A stretch of DNA of 64,000 nucleotides from Arcicella rigui (GCF_034929435.1 NZ_JAYFUM010000001.1:381272-445271); one strand, 5' to 3'. Positions 1-9,289 are shown, numbered from the stretch's first letter. Notes: generated by a model from the letters alone, not told the origin. Numbers and translations: made by a program.

Positions 1-745
1 CCATTTTATCTTCTTGATTTTCTCTTTGAAGATTTTCGATAACGTCTTTGATGTCAGAAACTTTGTTTAATAAACCATCATTTCTATGAATACTCAATTG
101 TTGGCGAGTATGCGTGCCGTTAGTTACACCCAAAGACATTCTACAACCAGCACGAACACCAGATTTTAAGTCAGAAGGCGTATCGCCGATATTGATTACT
201 CTCTGAGCGTCCGTCACTTTGAGCGTTTGCATGGCTTTCTGAATCATCAAAGGTTCTGGGCGACCTTTTAGTACTTCGTCGGATGCCACAGATACTTGAA
301 TTAATGTGTTTTGGTTTCCAACATAATTGGCGTTGAGTCCTTCTAACCAACCCAATTTTTGTAAAATAATATTGGTTACTTTTCTGTAAAAACCAGTGGT
401 AAGAGCGATTTTTATCTCTTTACTCTTCAAATAATCAAAGATTTCTAAACAGCCTTCGGTCGGAAAAATATCGTTGTTGAGGTAATGATTTTCTAAAATC
501 TCGCAAAAAACCAAATAAGAGTGATTCACAAATTCGGGTAAATCTGGATGAGTGTCGCCAATCATTTCAGACCACAACAATTCAAAAACATATTTTTTAG
601 AGTAGCCTTGCAAAGCCAAAACACGCTCTGGAGAAACCGTCAATCCTGTTTTTGAAGCGGCTTCAATAAAGCACATTTCTACTTCGTGATGGTCTTGAAC
701 GGTAGTTCCAGCCATATCAAAAACAACTAATTCGATGAGTGACAT
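1..745 (-). CDS. Phosphonatase-like HAD hydrolase (3' end cut by window edge)
   Basis: The reading frame is open from an ATG at 745 to the left edge, giving about 248 residues without a stop. The N-terminus has HAD motif I (VVFDMAGTTV, nucleophile D10). A Thr motif II (TTGFYRK) and a motif IV (IGDTPSDLKSG) follow. The D-M-A-G-T form is characteristic of the PhnX-like phosphonatase subgroup. PhnX uses a cap-domain lysine as Schiff base to cleave the C-P bond of phosphonoacetaldehyde; Lys50/Lys51 (LQGYSKK) lie where such a residue would be, but I cannot prove equivalence. The length is near the family's usual size, so only a few residues should be missing. It is divergent from a DUF5690 transporter and about 10 kb from a PhnZ-like oxygenase, which supports a role in phosphonate catabolism (inference). 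Confidence 0.85.
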   Translation of the reverse strand, partial: MSLIELVVFDMAGTTVQDHHEVEMCFIEAASKTGLTVSPERVLALQGYSKKYVFELLWSEMIGDTHPDLPEFVNHSYLVFCEILENHYLNNDIFPTEGCLEIFDYLKSKEIKIALTTGFYRKVTNIILQKLGWLEGLNANYVGNQNTLIQVSVASDEVLKGRPEPLMIQKAMQTLKVTDAQRVINIGDTPSDLKSGVRAGCRMSLGVTNGTHTRQQLSIHRNDGLLNKVSDIKDVIENLQRENQEDKM

Positions 746-839
746 TTTGATATAAGATTTAGTGAAATTCAGCTTTCAAGCTGTAAGAAATGATTCTTTT
801 TAATGCGAATCAAAGATAAGTACTCTTGTTTTAAGCATA

Positions 840-858
840 GATTAAATCTTGATTAAGG
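840..858 (+). promoter_or_regulatory. Direct-repeat operator candidate GATTAA-N5-GATTAAGG
   Basis: The sequence reads GATTAA, five bases, then GATTAAGG, which is an 11-bp direct repeat. It lies between the divergent HAD hydrolase and transporter genes, 76 bp before the transporter ATG. The same repeat with the same spacing occurs, inverted, upstream of susC (5845-5863). An 11-bp direct repeat is the geometry of OmpR/PhoB-type response-regulator sites. The regulator is unknown. Confidence 0.4.
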
Positions 859-934
859 CTTTGTAAATTGCTGATTTTAAGGATTTTTTGTTAGTAATGT
901 TGCATGAAAAAGAGCCTCTGTATAGGTTTTGTCC

Positions 935-2245
935 ATGAACAAACTCGAAAAATTCCTTCATCGTCAATCTCAAATATTTCTTGCCATTTACTTAGGTTTG
1001 GCTGCTTTTAGTACCTATTTCTGTATGTACGCTTTCAGAAAACCCTTCACCGCTGGCGATTTTCACGATGTTACACTTTGGGGAATAGACTATAAAATCG
1101 TTTTAGTAATTTCACAAGTACTGGGCTACGCCACCGCCAAAGGATTGGGAATCAAGATAGTTTCAGAAGTAAAAGCACATCAAAGAGCCAAGTATATCGT
1201 AGGGATGATACTTTTTGCTGAAATCAATTTATTGCTTTTGGGATTAGTGCCTTCGCCTTACAATTGGGTATTTATGTATTTCAATGGTTTAGGTTTGGGA
1301 ATGGTCTATGGCTTAGTTTTTAGTTTTTTGGAAGGTCGTCAAATTACAGAAATTTTAGGAGCAGGTTTAGCCGTAAGTTTTATCATAGCTTCGGGCATGG
1401 TGAAATCTATCGGTAAGTACTTCGTCAATATCGGTGTGAATGAATATTGGATGCCTTTCCTGACGGGTTTGGTATTTTTTCCTTTATTGTTACTTTCGGT
1501 TTACGCCATGTCAATCGCACCGAAACCCAGCAAAGTGGATGAAAATGAACGCTCGGAACGTGTGCCAATGGATGGAATGGATAGAAAAACTTTCGTAAAT
1601 AAGTACGGTTTTGGTTTGATTTCCCTGATTGCGATTTATGTATTAATGACGATTCTGAGAGATATTAGAGATAATTTTGGCGTAGAAATTTGGCGAGAAA
1701 TGGGCGTAACAAATGCGTCGATTTTTACACAAACAGAATCTTTGATTGGTTTAGTGATTTGTACTTTTACGGCATTTATGTTTTTTGTAAAAGACCACAA
1801 ACAAGCATTTTGGTTGAATCATTTGATGATTTTTGCAGGAGCAGTACTGATTCTGATTTCCACAGCTTCGTTTATGAATCATACTACTTCACCTTTTTGG
1901 TGGACGGTTTATTTAGGAATAGGGTTATACATGGCCTATGTACCATTCAACGGAATGCTATTTGAACGCCTTTTGGCAGTGTTGAAAGAAAAAGCCAATG
2001 TAGGTTTTTTGTTTTATTTAGCAGATTTCAGCGGTTATGTAGGCAGTGTTTTTATACTGATTTATCAGAATTTTGGCACAAAAAATACTTCTTGGCTCGA
2101 TTTACTTACCAGTTTATCATTAGTTCTACCTTTGATAGCCATGGTTTTAGTAACAATTTCTTTCTTTTATTTCAACCGAAAGCTCAATGCTAATTCCTCT
2201 TCCATCAGTAAAGTAGTTCGGATTTCTAATCCGAATGAGGTTTAA
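935..2245 (+). CDS. DUF5690-family MFS-like transporter
   Basis: An integral membrane protein of 436 residues with about 11-12 hydrophobic segments, beginning with one near residues 16-36 (AIYLGLAAFSTYFCMYAFRK) and separated into two halves by a charged loop around residues 198-222. The pattern matches the DUF5690 family, distantly related to major facilitator transporters. I chose the ATG at 935; an in-frame TTG six bases upstream is less likely. The substrate is not visible. Its position, divergent from a phosphonatase-like hydrolase, makes a phosphonate or a breakdown product a reasonable guess (inference). The direct repeat at 840-858 lies in its upstream region. Confidence 0.75.
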   Translation: MNKLEKFLHRQSQIFLAIYLGLAAFSTYFCMYAFRKPFTAGDFHDVTLWGIDYKIVLVISQVLGYATAKGLGIKIVSEVKAHQRAKYIVGMILFAEINLLLLGLVPSPYNWVFMYFNGLGLGMVYGLVFSFLEGRQITEILGAGLAVSFIIASGMVKSIGKYFVNIGVNEYWMPFLTGLVFFPLLLLSVYAMSIAPKPSKVDENERSERVPMDGMDRKTFVNKYGFGLISLIAIYVLMTILRDIRDNFGVEIWREMGVTNASIFTQTESLIGLVICTFTAFMFFVKDHKQAFWLNHLMIFAGAVLILISTASFMNHTTSPFWWTVYLGIGLYMAYVPFNGMLFERLLAVLKEKANVGFLFYLADFSGYVGSVFILIYQNFGTKNTSWLDLLTSLSLVLPLIAMVLVTISFFYFNRKLNANSSSISKVVRISNPNEV

Positions 2246-2336
2246 CACAAATCAACAACTTTTTTATGTACAAGTAAAGCTACAATATATGCTAATTTTT
2301 ATATAAATTTGAAGACAAATCTTCTTTTGTCAGGTT

Positions 2337-2882
2337 TTGAAAAAACTTATTAGCATATCTTTCTTTTGTCTTTTGTTGTACAATATGTTCAGCACAGGCA
2401 TTGTATTGTTATGTTTTGATAAAGAATACGCAGAAGCGACGCCACTGGAAGCCAACGATGAGTTTTTAGAAGTAAAAATTCCGATCTCATTACCTTATAC
2501 GGCTGATTTTCATAATACTTCTCCAGCCGAAGCCTTGATTCAGTACAAAGGGAAATTTTATAACGTAGTAGAACAACGTTATGAAAATGATACCTTAATT
2601 ACCAAAATCAAAACCAACCAATCTGCCAGAGAACGCTTTGCCTCTTTGTCTGATGAAATCAATACGATACTTGCCCGTAATCATTCCGAGAAACAATCGC
2701 CTTTGAAAAAAGCTTTGGAATTATGCAAGTCGCTGTCGGTGAGTTATATACAAAACGACGATGCTTATGCTACAAAGCAAACATTAGTAGTGTTAGCTAA
2801 AACTTTTCAGCAATTCATTTATCAGTCATCGTTTCCTACCGATTACAGTACATCCTTCTTTACGCCACCCGAATTGTCTTAG
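2337..2882 (+). CDS. Hypothetical protein with N-terminal hydrophobic segment
   Basis: 181 residues, not recognised. The start is a TTG followed by KK and a hydrophobic stretch (ISISFFCLLLYNMFSTGIVLL), consistent with a signal peptide or membrane anchor; the first in-frame ATG is 16 codons later and would cut that segment. The rest is soluble and charged, with no motif I can name. It lies 91 bp after the transporter and about 100 bp before the AhpD-like gene on the same strand. Confidence 0.55.
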   Translation: MKKLISISFFCLLLYNMFSTGIVLLCFDKEYAEATPLEANDEFLEVKIPISLPYTADFHNTSPAEALIQYKGKFYNVVEQRYENDTLITKIKTNQSARERFASLSDEINTILARNHSEKQSPLKKALELCKSLSVSYIQNDDAYATKQTLVVLAKTFQQFIYQSSFPTDYSTSFFTPPELS

Positions 2883-2986
2883 TTTTGTCGGTTTCGTTCC
2901 ATCGTGTCTTTTTTGATACTTTGGCTTGGTTGCTATTTTCATAGTAACCCTTTCTTACTTAACCATTTATCTAAGCATTTTATACA

Positions 2987-3556
2987 ATGGCACATATAAC
3001 GCTTACCAACCCCAATTTACCGGGCATTACTGGCTTGTTGGATTACAGCAAAGTAACAGCAGTACCTTTATTAAAATTAGCCGAAGCCTTACTTCGTAGC
3101 GATTCGAGTCTGAGCAGCGGCGAATGCGAGCTTATTGCCGCTCATGTTTCTTACTTAAACGATTGTCATTTTTGTCATACTTCACATGCTGCCGCAGCGG
3201 TAGCACATTTGGGTTGTGATGCAAGTTTGATTGATGACATCAAGGAAAATTTTGCTTCAACCCCTATTACCCCCAAACTCAGAGCCTTATTAGATATTGC
3301 CACCAAAGTACAAAAAGGAGGGAAGTACGTACTGCCCGAAGACATCACCAAAGCTCGTGAGCATGATGCCACCGACCGTGAAATTCACGATACAGTATTG
3401 ATAGCTTCGGCATTTTGTATGTACAACCGTTATGTGGACGGACTCGGTACTTGGGCCCCACAACAGAAAGAAGAATACCTTGAAATGGGACAAGAAATGG
3501 CGACAGTCGGCTACGAAAACCAGTCGCTTTTGAATAATCAGATTTGTAGTTTTTAG
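2987..3556 (+). CDS. AhpD-like / carboxymuconolactone decarboxylase family protein
   Basis: 189 residues, all alpha-helical in character. It carries the CxxC...H active-site motif of AhpD-type peroxidases (C60-H-F-C63, with H64 and H67). Family members reduce peroxides through the redox-active cysteine pair, or act as gamma-carboxymuconolactone decarboxylases; the CxxC motif favours the peroxidase-related group. The start at 2987 is an ATG and no nearby alternative is better. It is convergent with the Septu module, with a hairpin between them. The physiological reductant is unknown. Confidence 0.8.
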   Translation: MAHITLTNPNLPGITGLLDYSKVTAVPLLKLAEALLRSDSSLSSGECELIAAHVSYLNDCHFCHTSHAAAAVAHLGCDASLIDDIKENFASTPITPKLRALLDIATKVQKGGKYVLPEDITKAREHDATDREIHDTVLIASAFCMYNRYVDGLGTWAPQQKEEYLEMGQEMATVGYENQSLLNNQICSF

Positions 3557-3570
3557 GGATGAATTTAAAG

Positions 3571-3614
3571 GGTTTAGTTCTACATATTTTGTAAATAAGT
3601 ATGAGAACTAAACC
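3571..3614. terminator. Bidirectional terminator-like hairpin
   Basis: An 11-bp perfect stem GGTTTAGTTCT (3571-3581) / AGAACTAAACC (3604-3614) lies between the convergent AhpD-like gene and ptuB and abuts the ptuB stop codon. The U-tract is weak on both strands. Confidence 0.55.
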
Positions 3615-4487
3615 TTACCAATTGTTTAACATTGGGAGTACATCAAAAATACGTTTCCATTTAGGGTTTACTTTACTACTAACTGATTTGATGGCATACC
3701 AAACCGAAGGATGAGACGTACTTTGCACTACTTTTTGCATTTGTATTAGAGCCTTTTCTTTAATCTCTTGAATGGACAATGAAGTATCAATTATGTCATC
3801 ATCAGGAGCAAGGATATTTTCAATCTCTTGAATAGATTGGGCTTCATTAATTCGGGCAAGCCTTTCAAGTAAATTGTATAAACGATTGGCTGTACTTTTT
3901 CGTCCTTCTTTTAAATAATCTCTATCATTCAGTTGCAATATTTCACGTGTTTTCTCCGCTTTGTGTTGGTTGGTTTTGCTAAGGTTATCCTTAATTTCAA
4001 AAGTCCAAGTTTGCGTATTCAATAATAGGAAATCATTAGGGTCTTCGGTGCGAGGGTCGATAAATGCCATTGTTTTATAGGCTGGTTCTGTACCTCGTTT
4101 CACAAAAAAGATGTTGTCTTTATCATCAATAACAAAGCATTTATCTAATTTGTAGCCAGAATTACACTGCTTGCAAGCCAATAGATAGTTTTCCCAGATA
4201 AATGTTTTTTCTGGGAAAAATGATTTAGGAAAGATGTGTTCTATGTCATTAGCCTCATTTTGCTCGCAGTAGTTGCAAGTTTTTACTGATAAACACATTT
4301 CGCTGAGGGTTTGAGTAATTTTTTCAAATACTTTTTTACCCTCTTGAGACGAACTTTTACTATCCCAAAGAGCCTGAGCTTTGCTTACTTTGGCAGAAAA
4401 CGAAGTTTCGTGGTTGACTTTTTGCTGCAAGCTATCAAGTTTGGACTGCTGAGCATTTTCTAAAGTTTTTTCATTGAGTTTATACAT
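3615..4487 (-). CDS. ptuB: Septu-like HNH endonuclease PtuB
   Basis: 290 residues from the ATG at 4487. This start overlaps the ptuA stop by 8 bp; an ATG 63 bp upstream would add a Lys-rich tail and lie deep inside ptuA. The HNH core has C71-x2-C74, then DIEH84 I-F-P-K-S, then W-E-N100-Y and C105-x2-C108-N, that is, two zinc-binding CxxC pairs around the catalytic His and Asn. In Septu systems (and as the effector of some retrons) PtuB is the nuclease that acts with the PtuA ATPase against phage. No reverse transcriptase is nearby, so this is a stand-alone module. The C-terminal 150 residues are helical and not otherwise recognised. Confidence 0.85.
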   Translation of the reverse strand: MYKLNEKTLENAQQSKLDSLQQKVNHETSFSAKVSKAQALWDSKSSSQEGKKVFEKITQTLSEMCLSVKTCNYCEQNEANDIEHIFPKSFFPEKTFIWENYLLACKQCNSGYKLDKCFVIDDKDNIFFVKRGTEPAYKTMAFIDPRTEDPNDFLLLNTQTWTFEIKDNLSKTNQHKAEKTREILQLNDRDYLKEGRKSTANRLYNLLERLARINEAQSIQEIENILAPDDDIIDTSLSIQEIKEKALIQMQKVVQSTSHPSVWYAIKSVSSKVNPKWKRIFDVLPMLNNW

Positions 4488-5742
4488 CTGTTTGAAAAAT
4501 ATGTTGAAGGTGTATTCTTTCCTTTTCTTCTTCTTTTGAAATATTTCCAAAGGCTGCGAGCATATCTAAACGTCCTAATCGTTTGAGTTTTGAATCTGAA
4601 TCTTTTGAAATGATAGGCGATTGACCAAAAAGTTCTGTGCCATAAGCATCTAAAATATTACCATAAATCAATCTGTCTTTTTCTATACCTGTTATTTCCC
4701 GTGATTCTTCATCGCTACCGGGGGCAGTCAAACGCCAGATACTGCCTTTATTACAGGCTCTACAAACCAAAGGACTGTGTGTAGTAACGATAAACTGTAT
4801 ATTAGGGAAGTATTTTGTAAACCAAGAACCAATCCGAGTTTGCCAAGAAGGGTGCAAATGAGCATCTATTTCATCTATGATTACTACACCCGGAAGCGGA
4901 ATAATCATATTGTCTTTGGCAATTTCTTTAAATACATCTTCATTTCCATAAACTCTTACTAATTGTCTAATTAGTTCAAATGTTAAACTTAAAATGGAAC
5001 GAAACCCATCACTTAATTGATTGACTGGCAGTTTAGAACCATTTCCATCTTTGAATACAACACCATCAGAACTGATATTGAGTAGTTGGGCTTTATGCGG
5101 TAAAAAATCAGCTGTATTTACCAGTTTTTTGATATATTCTAAAATTTTACCTTCTTCTTTTTGCTCAAGCACTAAATAATTAAGCTTGACCAACCAGTCA
5201 ATAGCTTCTGTTAAAGCCACATCTTCACCGAATACAGATAAATGTGCTCCAAGTTTAGGTTGTGAATAAAATACTTTATTCCAGTCGGGATTTCCACCTG
5301 CAAAACGTCTAAAAGGGCCGTAAGCTACCGAGAACCAACCAGAACCAGTTCCCCAATTATACTTAGATGAATCCTGTTTGGATGAGTTTTTTTCTGAAAA
5401 CTCAACATTGTTATCATTGATTCGCTTAAATACTAATTCATTTGAAATTATTTTTAATCCTCCTCTTCTTCCACTCCCAGTAAGCTTATCTTCTTTAGAT
5501 GGTTCTATTTCCAATTTAATAGTCCCTTCTTTCTTATCGTTTTTAAGCCATTCTTGCCAAGCAGAACGTAAGCCTAAAGCTTCTTTCGGACCAACTAAAG
5601 CCAATGCAAAAGCTCTAACAACAGAAGATTTTCCTGCACCGTTATCGCCAATAAGTACGTGCCAACCCGCAGGTTGCTCAAAAGTCATTTCAAAATGACT
5701 AATTGAACGAATATTTTGTAGGCTTGCCTTTTTTATATACAT
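4480..5742 (-). CDS. ptuA: Septu-like AAA/ABC-type ATPase PtuA
   Basis: 420 residues. Walker A is GDNGAGKSS at residues 32-40. An ABC-like signature (QLSDGFRSI) comes near residue 246, Walker B is VVIIDEIDAHLHP and the switch histidine follows in FIVTTHSPL. This is the SMC/OLD-like ATPase fold without a C-terminal TOPRIM nuclease domain, as in PtuA. It is translationally coupled to ptuB. PtuA proteins form ATPase assemblies that hold and control PtuB; that is family knowledge. A TACATTTG -7 element lies 33 bp upstream. The pair separates the AhpD-like gene from susC and so looks inserted in a metabolic locus. Confidence 0.87.
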   Translation of the reverse strand: MYIKKASLQNIRSISHFEMTFEQPAGWHVLIGDNGAGKSSVVRAFALALVGPKEALGLRSAWQEWLKNDKKEGTIKLEIEPSKEDKLTGSGRRGGLKIISNELVFKRINDNNVEFSEKNSSKQDSSKYNWGTGSGWFSVAYGPFRRFAGGNPDWNKVFYSQPKLGAHLSVFGEDVALTEAIDWLVKLNYLVLEQKEEGKILEYIKKLVNTADFLPHKAQLLNISSDGVVFKDGNGSKLPVNQLSDGFRSILSLTFELIRQLVRVYGNEDVFKEIAKDNMIIPLPGVVIIDEIDAHLHPSWQTRIGSWFTKYFPNIQFIVTTHSPLVCRACNKGSIWRLTAPGSDEESREITGIEKDRLIYGNILDAYGTELFGQSPIISKDSDSKLKRLGRLDMLAAFGNISKEEEKERIHLQHIFQTDV

Positions 5743-5775
5743 AATTCTTTTTTGTACAATTTAGCAATTAAATGT

Positions 5776-5783
5776 CAAATGTA
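5776..5783 (-). promoter_or_regulatory. Possible -7 element for ptuAB
   Basis: On the minus strand this reads TACATTTG, a perfect match to the Bacteroidota TAnnTTTG -7 box, 33 bp before the ptuA ATG. No TTG is seen at the -33 distance, so the promoter would be weak or regulated. Confidence 0.35.
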
Positions 5784-5844
5784 ATTCTAAAATTTCATCG
5801 AAAAAATATTCACTTTATTTCTTCAATTCTTGTTCTTTACCTTC

Positions 5845-5878
5845 CCTTAATCTATCCTTAATCTTAAACCCGATTAAG
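5845..5878 (-). promoter_or_regulatory. Direct-repeat operator candidate upstream of susC
   Basis: The minus strand reads GATTAA-N5-GATTAAGG at 5863-5845, identical in sequence and spacing to the repeat at 840-858. A third GATTAAG in the opposite orientation (5872-5878) makes an inverted CTTAATC-N8-GATTAAG with the nearer half-site. It ends about 50 bp before the susC -33 box, a usual place for an activator. Confidence 0.4.
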
Positions 5879-5927
5879 CGTACTTATACCTAAATATTGT
5901 TCACGTATAGATAATCTAATGCTAAAG

Positions 5928-5955
5928 TTGTGGTTAAAGCACAGAACTACTTTTG
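5928..5955 (+). promoter_or_regulatory. susC promoter, TTG-N17-TAnnTTTG
   Basis: TTG at 5928-5930 and TACTTTTG at 5948-5955, separated by 17 bp, match the consensus promoter described for Bacteroidota. Transcription would start near 5962, giving a short leader before the ATG at 5986. Confidence 0.6.
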
Positions 5956-5985
5956 TGGCGAATTAAAAACCATAATCTTTATCAC

Positions 5986-8900
5986 ATGAAAAACTCTTTA
6001 CGAATTGAATTAAAAAGAAATCTTAACTCTCTGACGAACAGGATGTTCGTTGCGGTTACGTTTCTTTTCTTGTCGTTCGTTGCGAATGCCCAAGAACGCA
6101 CTGTTACGGGAAAAGTAACAGATAGCGAAGACAAAAACCCAATTGCGGGTGTAACGGTAAGAATTAAAGGATTAGCCAAAGGAACTACTACAAACTCAGA
6201 CGGTACTTATAAAATTGCAGCTGATGCAAAAGCTGTTTTACAATTTTCGTTTGTAGGTTATGCTAATCAAGAAGTAACAGTTGGTGCAAAATCAGTAGTA
6301 AATGTTGTTTTGGCTGCTGATACAAAACAGATTGAAGAAGTAGTAGTGACGGCTCTTGGTATCTCGAAAGAAAAAAGAACTTTAACAAACGCTATTCAAA
6401 CTGTAAAAGGTGAAGATTTATTGAAAGCTCGTGAGCCAAACCCAATCAACTCTTTGGCTGGTAAAGTTGCGGGCTTAACGGTGGGTGCTTCTTCTGAAAT
6501 CTTAGGTCGCCCGAGTGTAGTGTTAAGAGGTAACTCAGATATTTTGTATGTAGTAGATGGTGTACCTATCAACTCTGATACTTGGAATATTTCGGCGGAT
6601 GATATCGAAACGTATTCTGTATTGAAAGGTGCTAACGCTGCTGCTCTTTATGGATTTAGAGGTAAAAACGGAGCAATTTTAATTACAACTAAAAAAGGCT
6701 CTAAAGATAAACGTGGTTTCTCGGTCGAGTATAATTCTTCGACTATGATTGAGAATGGCTTCAACTCCATACCAAAAGTACAAGACCTTTATGGCCCTGG
6801 TGACCACGGACAATATTCGTTCGTAGATGGTAGAGGGGGAGGAACAAACGATGGTGACTATGATATTTGGGGACCAAAATTCGACCCAACTGGTCAGAAA
6901 AAAATCGCTCAGTACGATTCTCCTATCGACCCTGTTACTGGCGAGCGTATTCCTACTGCTTGGACTGCCCGTGGTGCAAACAACCTTACTCGTTTTTTAC
7001 GTGCTGGAGTATTGACAAACAATAACATTTCGGTAGCAAGTTCAAATGAGAAAATGGATATTCGTTTCTCGTTATCACACAATTACCAAAAAGGTATTGT
7101 TCCAAATACACAATTGAATACGGCTAACTTCAACATTTCTACGAAGTACAGATTTACTAATAAATTGACTTTCGACGCTAACTTGAACTACAACCGTCAG
7201 TCAACACCAAACATTCCAGATGTAAATTATGGACCAAACTCTTTGATTTATAACATGGTAATTTGGGGTGGTGCAGACTGGAGCGTAGATGATATGCGTA
7301 ATTACTGGCAAGCAGGTAAAGAAGGTATTCAACAGATTTATGCTGAATATCAACGTTACAACAACCCATACTTTGTTGCTTACGAATGGTTGAGAAGTCA
7401 CTACAAAAACGACGTTTATGGTTATGCTTCATTAGATTATAAAATCAATGACCATTTGAGCGTAATGGGTCGTACTTCTATTACAACGTATGATATTTTC
7501 CGTTCAGAAAAATTCCCTTATTCTGCTACTGTTTACGGTCGTGAAGAAGCAAAAGGTGATTACCGTGAAGACAAACGTACTTTGTTTGAAAACAACACAG
7601 ACATTTTGATTAAATATGACCAAAAATTTGCGAACGATTTCGACGTAAAAGTTTGGGCTGGTGGTAACATCCGTAGTTTCAAATACAATTCAAGTTATGT
7701 AACTACCGACTATTTGAATACGCCGGGCGTTTATACTTTCGCTAACTCATTGAGACCAATCAAAGCTTTCAGTTATTTGTCTGATATGGAAGTGCAAAGT
7801 GCTTATTATTCTGCTGACTTTTCATACAAAGGCTTACTTACTTTATCAGCTACTGGTCGTTTAGACCACCTCTCTACTTTACCAAAAGGTAGCAATACTT
7901 TCTTCTATCCATCATTAGGTTTAAGTACAGTAGTTTCTGATTATGTAAAATTACCAGAAGCAGTTTCATTATTGAAAGCACGTGTATCTTATGCTAACGT
8001 AAAAGATGGTTTGACTCGCTCGACTATTGGTTCAACACCGGGTGCAAGTTATCCAATTGGTTATGGTTCAGACTATTCTTCATCTTATGATGGCCCGAAC
8101 TATGCTAACTCAGTAGGTTATGGTATTGCTCCTTCGTACAACAACCTTCCGGGAGCTTCTTACTCGAATACCATTAACAACCCATCTTTGAAACCGAACT
8201 CAACTGAACAAATTGAAGCAGGGGTTGAATTAAGTTTACTCAAAAACCGTTTCTCGGCAGATGTTACTTACTTTACTTCAAACGATGGCCCAAGAATTTT
8301 TAGCCGTGATTTATCACAAACTACTGGTTATACTTCTGCTATCGTAAACGGTATCAAAACGCAGAAAACTGGTTGGGAAGTATCTTTAAAAGGAACAGCT
8401 TTAAAACGTAACAATCTTACTTGGGACATAATGTTGAACTGGTCAACGTTCAAAGAAACTTTACAAGAAGTTTATAATGAAAACAACGTGAAAATTGACC
8501 AATTGCCTTCTAACTACTTTGTAGGTGGAAACAATGGAAATCAGTTTATCAAAATCGGTCAGCGTATCGACCAAGTGTTTATCAATACTTACCAAAGAAC
8601 ACCAGACGGACAAATTATCAATGATGCGGGTGGTCGTCCGATTGTAAACTCAAAAGGTACAATGGTTGGTTATGCAAATCCAGATTACGTTTGGGGTATC
8701 AACAACAAAGTAAGATACAAAAACTGGTCGTTGAGCTTCCAATTTGATGGTCGTGTAGGCGGAACAATCGAAGATTATATCCGTAAACAAACATTCCGTG
8801 GTGGTCGCCATATCGAAACAGTACAAGGTGCTTTTGGTGCTGCTCGTGACTTTGATGCACAAGGCATTAAATCTTATGTAGGTGAAGGCGTAATGATTAC

Positions 8901-9279
8901 TGAAGGTTCGCCAACTTACGATGCCGTTACAGGTTTAATTACCAATTACTCGTCGCTTAAATTCGCAACGAATACCATCAAAACTTACGCACAAGATTAT
9001 ATCAGCCGTTACAACGGAACAGCCGAAGGAAACATGATGAGCAAAACTTTCTCTAAGCTTCGTGAAATCACTATCGGATATAATTTACCACAAAGTCTTT
9101 TAGGAAAATCATTTATCAAAAATGCTTCGGTTTCATTGGTGGGTCGTAATTTATTTTACTTCATCGACAGCAAACACAGTGGCGTTGACTTAGACCAATA
9201 CACAGGTTTGAGTGCTTCAACAGGCTTACAAACGCCAACAATGAAGCGTTACGGTGTTAATATCAATATCATTTTCTAA
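5986..9279 (+). CDS. SusC/RagA-type TonB-linked outer membrane transporter
   Basis: 1097 residues from the ATG at 5986; an upstream TTG start is unlikely because it falls inside the promoter. The order is a signal peptide ending in FVANAQ (about residue 35), a carboxypeptidase-regulatory-like domain (about 37-110), a plug with the EEVVVTALG box, the SusC signature region (ALYGFRGKNGAILITTKKG), then a 22-strand-type barrel ending in an aromatic residue (NIIF). It imports a substrate through the outer membrane with TonB energy and a SusD lid. The SusD gene follows at once, then a PhnZ-like oxygenase 14 bp after SusD. This operon structure suggests the substrate is a phosphonate or phosphonate-bearing lipid or glycan (inference). 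Confidence 0.93.
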   Translation: MKNSLRIELKRNLNSLTNRMFVAVTFLFLSFVANAQERTVTGKVTDSEDKNPIAGVTVRIKGLAKGTTTNSDGTYKIAADAKAVLQFSFVGYANQEVTVGAKSVVNVVLAADTKQIEEVVVTALGISKEKRTLTNAIQTVKGEDLLKAREPNPINSLAGKVAGLTVGASSEILGRPSVVLRGNSDILYVVDGVPINSDTWNISADDIETYSVLKGANAAALYGFRGKNGAILITTKKGSKDKRGFSVEYNSSTMIENGFNSIPKVQDLYGPGDHGQYSFVDGRGGGTNDGDYDIWGPKFDPTGQKKIAQYDSPIDPVTGERIPTAWTARGANNLTRFLRAGVLTNNNISVASSNEKMDIRFSLSHNYQKGIVPNTQLNTANFNISTKYRFTNKLTFDANLNYNRQSTPNIPDVNYGPNSLIYNMVIWGGADWSVDDMRNYWQAGKEGIQQIYAEYQRYNNPYFVAYEWLRSHYKNDVYGYASLDYKINDHLSVMGRTSITTYDIFRSEKFPYSATVYGREEAKGDYREDKRTLFENNTDILIKYDQKFANDFDVKVWAGGNIRSFKYNSSYVTTDYLNTPGVYTFANSLRPIKAFSYLSDMEVQSAYYSADFSYKGLLTLSATGRLDHLSTLPKGSNTFFYPSLGLSTVVSDYVKLPEAVSLLKARVSYANVKDGLTRSTIGSTPGASYPIGYGSDYSSSYDGPNYANSVGYGIAPSYNNLPGASYSNTINNPSLKPNSTEQIEAGVELSLLKNRFSADVTYFTSNDGPRIFSRDLSQTTGYTSAIVNGIKTQKTGWEVSLKGTALKRNNLTWDIMLNWSTFKETLQEVYNENNVKIDQLPSNYFVGGNNGNQFIKIGQRIDQVFINTYQRTPDGQIINDAGGRPIVNSKGTMVGYANPDYVWGINNKVRYKNWSLSFQFDGRVGGTIEDYIRKQTFRGGRHIETVQGAFGAARDFDAQGIKSYVGEGVMITEGSPTYDAVTGLITNYSSLKFATNTIKTYAQDYISRYNGTAEGNMMSKTFSKLREITIGYNLPQSLLGKSFIKNASVSLVGRNLFYFIDSKHSGVDLDQYTGLSASTGLQTPTMKRYGVNINIIF

Positions 9280-9289
9280 AAATAATAGT

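Noticed and set aside
920..934. TATAGGTTTTG next to the transporter start as a -7 box
   Set aside because: The spacing is one base too long and it lies only a few bases before the ATG.
5378..5698. Open frame of 106 codons on the plus strand
   Set aside because: It lies fully antisense to ptuA, whose Walker motifs are clear; no family resemblance.
3615..5742. Retron with PtuAB effector
   Set aside because: No reverse transcriptase and no msr/msd-like structure is seen in the flanks, so I call Septu.
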